Origin: Candidatus Pullichristensenella avicola
Lineage (GTDB): Bacteria > Bacillota > Clostridia > Christensenellales > Aristaeellaceae
Direction: 5' to 3'
DNA: 64,000 nucleotides
Assembly (NCBI GenBank): GCA_018711655.1
Contig: DVIA01000065.1
Coordinates: 1 to 64,000, forward strand
Positions 59,789 through 64,000 of the stretch are shown here, piece after piece. Both the position numbers and the translations under genes were made by a program. The first letter of the stretch is position 1, and each line of letters starts with the position of its first letter. The notes under the pieces are model-generated. The model searched no databases. It saw nothing but the letters and a program-made list of their open reading frames with translations, and was not told where the DNA came from.

Positions 59789-60817
59789 CTATACCATTTG
59801 TGGCGTCTCGCGATCCAGAAGCGCATTGTGGAGCGCGCGGCGCGCATCCTGCATATTGGCCGGAGCGCTCGACGTGCGGCAGAGGCGGTTGGTCAGCAGC
59901 ACGGCGCCAATATTGTGGGCGCGGCTGAAATAAATGCTGGTGCCGGTAAACCCGCTGTGCCCGCAGCCATCCGGAAATACGTCTCCCTTGGCGAAGGCCA
60001 GGCCGCGGCCGCAGACGTTCTCTTCCATGGCGCGCACAAAGGCCGGTTTTTCGGTGTTCATGTAAAACTGGCACAGCCTGGTCAGCGCGTCCGCCGTGGC
60101 AAACACGCCTGCGTGCCCGCTGGCGCCATGCCAGTAATAGAAGGCGTTGCCATCGTTGCACGTTCCCCGCACGGGAACGCCGTCCTCCCGCCAGCCGTCG
60201 AAGCGCATCCCCCGCTCGCGGCACATTTCCTTTTCGATCTGATTTCCAAAGCACGAGGGCACGCACAGCGAGGCCTCCACCGGCCCGTAGGCCATTTCAC
60301 AGACGCCCAAATCGCGCCTGAGATAGCGTTCCAGCCCTTCGCGCAGGGAAAGTCCGCTCACGCGGGAGAAAATCAGCCCCAGCAGCATGAAGTTCAAATC
60401 GCTATAGGCCATGCCCTTTTCAACCGGCGTAGTGGCAAGAACGTGTTCCAGAGATGCAAAAAACGGCCGTCCGTCGGCGTAAAAGGGATACCATGGCACA
60501 ATGCCGGAAGTGTGCGTGAGCAGGCTGCGCAGCGTCACGCCGGCAAGGCGCGCGCGCGTTGCCTCCCCCGCCCCCTCCAGATATGGCAGCGCCTCGTCCT
60601 CGGGCGAAAGCCGCCCCTCGTCCATCAGGGAAAAGAGCATTGTGGCGCAGACGATCTTGCTTACAGAAGCCAGATCAAACCAGGAATCCTCCCGCGCTTC
60701 GCCCACCGCAAAGCGACACAGCGTTTCCCGCGCGTTGAACACCTGGCACACCGCCGATGGGTAATACCCGCGCGCGTGAAAATCACGCACGACGGCCTCG
60801 GCCCTGGAAATGCTCAC
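59789..60817 (-). CDS. beta-lactamase-family serine hydrolase (AmiE-like candidate)
   Basis: 342 aa. Seen: SxxK nucleophile in DLASVSKIV near residue 50, YxN motif YSDLN near 138, and a third motif HSGFTGT. No signal peptide, so it should be cytoplasmic. The fold covers esterases, DD-peptidases and the Bacillus MurNAc-L-alanine amidase AmiE (YbbE), encoded with murQ there. Lying between anmK and an Opp importer, removal of stem peptides from imported muropeptides is a reasonable guess. The GTG at 60817 is preferred because an ATG two codons earlier is only 1 nt from GGAGGA. Confidence 0.8.
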   Translation of the reverse strand: MSISRAEAVVRDFHARGYYPSAVCQVFNARETLCRFAVGEAREDSWFDLASVSKIVCATMLFSLMDEGRLSPEDEALPYLEGAGEATRARLAGVTLRSLLTHTSGIVPWYPFYADGRPFFASLEHVLATTPVEKGMAYSDLNFMLLGLIFSRVSGLSLREGLERYLRRDLGVCEMAYGPVEASLCVPSCFGNQIEKEMCRERGMRFDGWREDGVPVRGTCNDGNAFYYWHGASGHAGVFATADALTRLCQFYMNTEKPAFVRAMEENVCGRGLAFAKGDVFPDGCGHSGFTGTSIYFSRAHNIGAVLLTNRLCRTSSAPANMQDARRALHNALLDRETPQMV

Positions 60818-60930
60818 GACCATTCCTCCAATCCCGGAACGACGCCATATCTAAGTAATATCATAGCAAATTCGCAACAGAAAGTCCAGTTTTTTTGCAA
60901 AACTTGCCGACCTTGCGCGCAGCGCCGCCG

Positions 60931-62133
60931 CTATTTGCGCGGCGGCAACGAAATTTTGCCCATCACGCTGGGCGCCGAAGCGCCGGTAACGCTGGGAAGC
61001 GCGTTCGCCTCGCCCAGCGCGCAGCAATCGGCCAGCAGCGCGAAGGCGACCGCCTCCTTTGCGTCGCTGTTGAGGCCGAGATCCTCCTGCGTGCGAACGA
61101 CGACGCCGTAGGGACGGAACACCTCGGCAAGATCCCGCAAAAGCGTGCGATTGTAGCTGCCGCCGCCGCCGACAATCAATTCCGAAGCCGCGCATACCGG
61201 CAGCACGAAGCGCCTGTATGCATCGGCGATCGACCAGGCGGTCAGACGCGTCACCGTCGCCAGCAGGTCTTCATCGGAAACGGGATGCGCCGCGCGCGTT
61301 TCAAGGATACGCCGCGCATACTGCACGCCAAAGCGCTCGCGCCCGGTGCTCTTGGGCGGTTTCTGGGCGTAATATTCATCCTTTTGCAGTTGGGCGAGCA
61401 GTTCGGCGTCCACCTGACCGCGGGCGGCGATGTCGCCGTTGAGATCGCACTTGAGTTTTCCGCCGGAAATGGCCGAGGCCACCGCGTCGATGATCATATT
61501 GCCGGGGCCGGTATCAAAGGCGAACACATCCTGCGGCGACGCGCCGGCCGGAAGCACGGTCATATTGCCGATGCCGCCGATATTCTGCAGAAGGATGCTC
61601 TCGCTTTCGCGGCGATAGAGCAGATATTCTGAAAACGGCACCAGCGGCGCGCCCTGTCCGCCCATGGCCATATCGGCGACGCGAAAATCGGACACAGTAG
61701 GGATGCCGGTGCGTGCGGCGATGACCGCGCCTTCGCCGATCTGTACGGTAAAGCGAATCGGCATTCCGTCCTGCGTCTGCGCCTCCGGCTCGTGCCAGAT
61801 CGTCTGCCCATGAGAGCCGATCAGGTCCACATCCGCAGGAGCGAGGCCCGCTTTCCGGATCACATGGATGGCTGCGCGGGCATAGATCTCGCCCAACAGG
61901 AAATTCATATAGCCGATCTTGTCCACCGTCGCCGTCTCGGGGCGGAACAGTTCAAAGATGCGTTCGCGCACATCCTGCGCAAAAGGCGTGTTCTCAAAGG
62001 CGAGCAGCTTCGCGCGAGGCGCGCCGCTTGCGCGGTCAATCTCCACCAGCGCCGCGTCTACCCCGTCCACGGATGTGCCGGAAATCATGCCAAGCACGCG
62101 GTGCGTCTTTCTGGCGGCAAGCGCTTCAAACAT
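60931..62133 (-). CDS. anmK: anhydro-N-acetylmuramic acid kinase
   Basis: 400 aa ASKHA-fold kinase that opens the 1,6-anhydro ring and phosphorylates anhydroMurNAc to MurNAc-6-phosphate. Seen: RVLGMISGTSVDGVDAALVE, LIGSHGQTIWHEP, VSDFRVADMAMGGQGAPLVP, FDTGPGNMIID and SELIVGGGGSYN. GGGGGAGGACGGCC precedes the ATG at 62133. It overlaps murQ by 8 bp; its product is the MurQ substrate. A 113-bp gap with a possible promoter separates it from the serine hydrolase. Confidence 0.95.
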   Translation of the reverse strand: MFEALAARKTHRVLGMISGTSVDGVDAALVEIDRASGAPRAKLLAFENTPFAQDVRERIFELFRPETATVDKIGYMNFLLGEIYARAAIHVIRKAGLAPADVDLIGSHGQTIWHEPEAQTQDGMPIRFTVQIGEGAVIAARTGIPTVSDFRVADMAMGGQGAPLVPFSEYLLYRRESESILLQNIGGIGNMTVLPAGASPQDVFAFDTGPGNMIIDAVASAISGGKLKCDLNGDIAARGQVDAELLAQLQKDEYYAQKPPKSTGRERFGVQYARRILETRAAHPVSDEDLLATVTRLTAWSIADAYRRFVLPVCAASELIVGGGGSYNRTLLRDLAEVFRPYGVVVRTQEDLGLNSDAKEAVAFALLADCCALGEANALPSVTGASAPSVMGKISLPPRK

Positions 62134-63049
62134 GGCCGTCCTCCCCCTTTGCAGTTTCGATGGCCTGGCGCAGCCGGCCCTCGCAGGCGTCGAGCAAACG
62201 GCGGGCCTGCGCGGCGTCCCGGCCGGTTTTGAGCATGAGTATCGCCAGTTTCGTATGGCCGTCTGCGGCAGCCAGCGCCTGCGCCGCCGCAGACGGCGAA
62301 GCACCCGTGGCGTGGATGATGAGGCGTTTGGAGCGATCCACGAGTTTTTTGTTGCTGGCGCGCAGATCGACCATCAGATTTCCGTAGACCTTCCCCAATT
62401 TGATCATGGCGCAGGTGGTGAACATATTCAGAACCATTTTCTGCGCCGTGCCGGACTTGAGGCGCGTAGAGCCGGTGATGACCTCCGGCCCGACGACGGG
62501 GGCGACGGTGACGTCGCACACTTCCTCCAGGCGCGTATGCGCGTTGGTGCACAGGCCGATGGCCGTGCCGCCGCGCGCCTTGACGCGCTTCATGGCCCCA
62601 AGAACATAGGCTGCGCCGCCGCTTGCGGTGATGCCGACCACGGCGTCGTTCTCCCCCACGTTCAATCCGTCGATCAGCCGTTCGCCGTCCTCAGCGCTGT
62701 CCTCGCAGCCCTCCACGGCGTGGCGCAGAGCGACGTCGCCGCCGGCGATAAACCCCTGCACCATCGACGGGTCCACCCCGAAGGTCGGCGGGCATTCGGA
62801 GGCGTCGAGCACGCCCAGACGGCCCGAGGTGCCCGCGCCCAAATAGATCAGCCGGCCCCCGCGCCGCAAGCAGGCGTAAATGCGATCGACGGCCTCGGCG
62901 ATATGGCCGCATTCGGCGTGCACGGCCCTGGCTACGCGTTCGTCCTCGCGGTTCATCATTTCCACCATTTCCAGCGTGGAACACAGGTCGATATCGCGCG
63001 TCGCCTCGCTGACGCTTTCGGTGGCCAGACCGGCCAGATAGCTATCCAT
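62126..63049 (-). CDS. murQ: N-acetylmuramic acid 6-phosphate etherase
   Basis: 307 aa SIS-domain enzyme that removes lactate from MurNAc-6P to give GlcNAc-6P. Seen: GRLIYLGAGTSGRLGVLDASECPPTFG with the catalytic glutamate, GLCTNAHTRLEE, GPEVITGSTRLKSGTAQKMVLN, the MurQ/GckR signature. ATG 63049 follows GAGAGGAAAGCGG. First gene of the recycling cluster. A TTGACA box (complement of 63113-63118) lies upstream, with a poorer -10. Confidence 0.96.
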   Translation of the reverse strand: MDSYLAGLATESVSEATRDIDLCSTLEMVEMMNREDERVARAVHAECGHIAEAVDRIYACLRRGGRLIYLGAGTSGRLGVLDASECPPTFGVDPSMVQGFIAGGDVALRHAVEGCEDSAEDGERLIDGLNVGENDAVVGITASGGAAYVLGAMKRVKARGGTAIGLCTNAHTRLEEVCDVTVAPVVGPEVITGSTRLKSGTAQKMVLNMFTTCAMIKLGKVYGNLMVDLRASNKKLVDRSKRLIIHATGASPSAAAQALAAADGHTKLAILMLKTGRDAAQARRLLDACEGRLRQAIETAKGEDGHV

Positions 63050-63166
63050 CCGCTTTCCTCTCCTGTCGCATGATATGACGGACGGTATAAGCGTAACGCA
63101 AATGTCACAATTTGTCAACCGCTTTGTCCGCAATCGCGAAAAAATTGCGCGCGCGTCGGCGCATGC

Positions 63167-63195
63167 TTGACAACGAAACGCCATCGCGCGATAAT
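63167..63195 (+). promoter_or_regulatory. promoter of the pseudouridine synthase gene
   Basis: TTGACA (63167-63172), 17 bp, GATAAT (63190-63195). Confidence 0.8.
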
Positions 63196-63232
63196 TAAGA
63201 AGTTATCAAGCGGCGTTTCAGGAGGGATCGAC

Positions 63233-63940
63233 ATGGCGCAGAGCGTGCGCGCGGGAAAGTTTGACGTTCCGCTGCTTTACGAGGACAATCACCTCCTGGT
63301 CGCAATTAAGCCGCCGAATCTGCCTACGCAGGCGGATCGCTCGGGCGATAAAGACCTTCTATGCATTCTCAAGGACTATATCGGGCAAAAATATGCCAAG
63401 CCCGGCAACGTTTACCTGGGCCTTGTGCATCGTCTCGACCGCCCAGTGGGCGGCGTGATGGTTTTCGCGCGCACCTCGAAGGCGGCCTCGCGGCTTTCGC
63501 AGGCTTTTGCGCGCCACGCGCAGGATCGCCGCTATCTGGCGGTGCTTCAGGGACGTCTGGAGGCGGAGCGGCGCCTGGAGGACTGGCTGCGAAAGGATGC
63601 GGACGGCATGGTGCGCGTCGTTTCCCCGGATGCGCCCGGCGCAAAGCGCGCGCTGCTGGTAACGCGCCCGCTGGCCTGCCGCGGCGGACGGACGCTGGCG
63701 GAGGTTGCGCTGGAAACCGGGCGTTCGCACCAGATACGCGTGCAACACGCCCATGCTGGTTTGCCTCTGTGGGGCGACGCGCGCTATGGCGGAGGCCGTC
63801 CTGGCGAGCAGATCGCGCTGTGGGCCTATCGCCTCGGCTTTGAACACCCAACGCGGCGCGAGGCGCTGCTGTTCACCGCTCCGCCGCCTCGCGCGGGCGT
63901 CTGGAGCGATTTTGAAGAGGAGATCGGCAAACTTCTATGA
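63233..63940 (+). CDS. RluA-family pseudouridine synthase
   Basis: 235 aa catalytic domain without an S4 domain. Seen: LLYEDNHLLVAIKPPNLPTQ, the active-site VHRLDRPVGGVMVFARTSKAA with the catalytic aspartate, and ETGRSHQIRVQHAHAGLPLWGD. It isomerises uridine in rRNA or tRNA; the target cannot be told. The ATG at 63233 follows GGAGGGATCGAC. Overlaps the next gene by 4 bp. Confidence 0.93.
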   Translation: MAQSVRAGKFDVPLLYEDNHLLVAIKPPNLPTQADRSGDKDLLCILKDYIGQKYAKPGNVYLGLVHRLDRPVGGVMVFARTSKAASRLSQAFARHAQDRRYLAVLQGRLEAERRLEDWLRKDADGMVRVVSPDAPGAKRALLVTRPLACRGGRTLAEVALETGRSHQIRVQHAHAGLPLWGDARYGGGRPGEQIALWAYRLGFEHPTRREALLFTAPPPRAGVWSDFEEEIGKLL

Positions 63941-64000
63941 GCAGAACGACCCGCTATGGTTTCATTTTCCTCTGCTGCGTGCTGGCCATTCCGACCTGCG
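63937..64000 (+). CDS. start of a membrane or exported protein (cut by window end)
   Basis: The ATG at 63937 overlaps the upstream stop. The 21 visible residues start MSRTTRYGFIFLCCVLAIPT, a basic N-terminus followed by a hydrophobic stretch, so a signal peptide or first membrane helix. Too short to name. Confidence 0.6.
   Translation, partial: MSRTTRYGFIFLCCVLAIPTC

Overview
The window looks like a chromosomal segment of an anaerobic, endospore-forming, high-GC member of the Clostridia (Bacillota). Support for this comes from the sporulation genes spoVT, spoIIAA-spoIIAB-sigF, a gerA-type germinant receptor operon and a SpoIID-domain lipoprotein. The ctsR-mcsA-mcsB-clpC stress operon, YlbF, RqcP, LexA with a Gram-positive-type SOS box, and strong AGGAGG ribosome-binding sites agree. 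The species cannot be named from the sequence alone; a Christensenellales-like gut lineage is only a guess.

Layout. Positions 1-1000 carry the start of gdhA and aroQ on the minus strand. Positions 1170-5884 hold spoVT, mazG/yabN, hup, rqcP, a fused ispDF and mtnN. Positions 5910-10583 are the CtsR-controlled heat-shock operon, closed by a terminator. A 0.9-kb gene-poor gap follows with a 351-bp near-identical fragment of miaB. Positions 11494-17203 contain a class A penicillin-binding protein, a compact FtsH-like protease and the sigma-F operon behind a sigma-H-like promoter. lysA lies opposite. Positions 18656-30606 are a long plus-strand run: two radical-SAM-associated genes, rng, miaB, ylbF, mutS, a GNAT gene, mutL and miaA. 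The usual downstream hfq is absent. Positions 31232-41036 carry a PLP lyase-like gene, lexA, a Cys-rich small protein, a tyrosine recombinase, rnhA, a metal-binding lipoprotein, the SpoIID-like gene, radA and a membrane metallophosphoesterase. Positions 41159-45797 are gerAA-AB-AC and a lipid-kinase-like gene. Positions 45843-48577 are an ABC importer operon, followed by several small membrane proteins, tcdA and a DUF1540 protein.

The accessory hotspot is 50840-53897. A 3,007-bp element is integrated in the 3' end of tRNA-Lys(CTT) and bounded by perfect 51-bp direct repeats. It carries an integrase, a DnaD-like protein, a terminase-small-subunit-like protein, a tiny ribbon-helix-helix regulator, a densely palindromic divergent promoter with a LexA-like GAAC-N4-GTTC core, and 0.75 kb of GC-rich, hairpin-filled DNA without a credible gene. 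I read it as a minimal phage-satellite-like or other very small integrative element, possibly of undescribed type.

Positions 54256-63049 form a minus-strand cluster that links MurQ, AnmK, an AmiE-like serine hydrolase and a complete five-gene Opp-type peptide importer. This suggests uptake and recycling of muropeptides. The window ends with an RluA-type pseudouridine synthase and the start of a membrane protein gene.

The most unusual observations besides the element are two partial copies of radical-SAM genes (miaB and a TIGR03960-type gene) in intergenic DNA, a 21-bp tandem repeat family that codes in the same frame in lysA and mutL, and sigma-G-like promoters in front of spoVT and the SpoIID-like gene.
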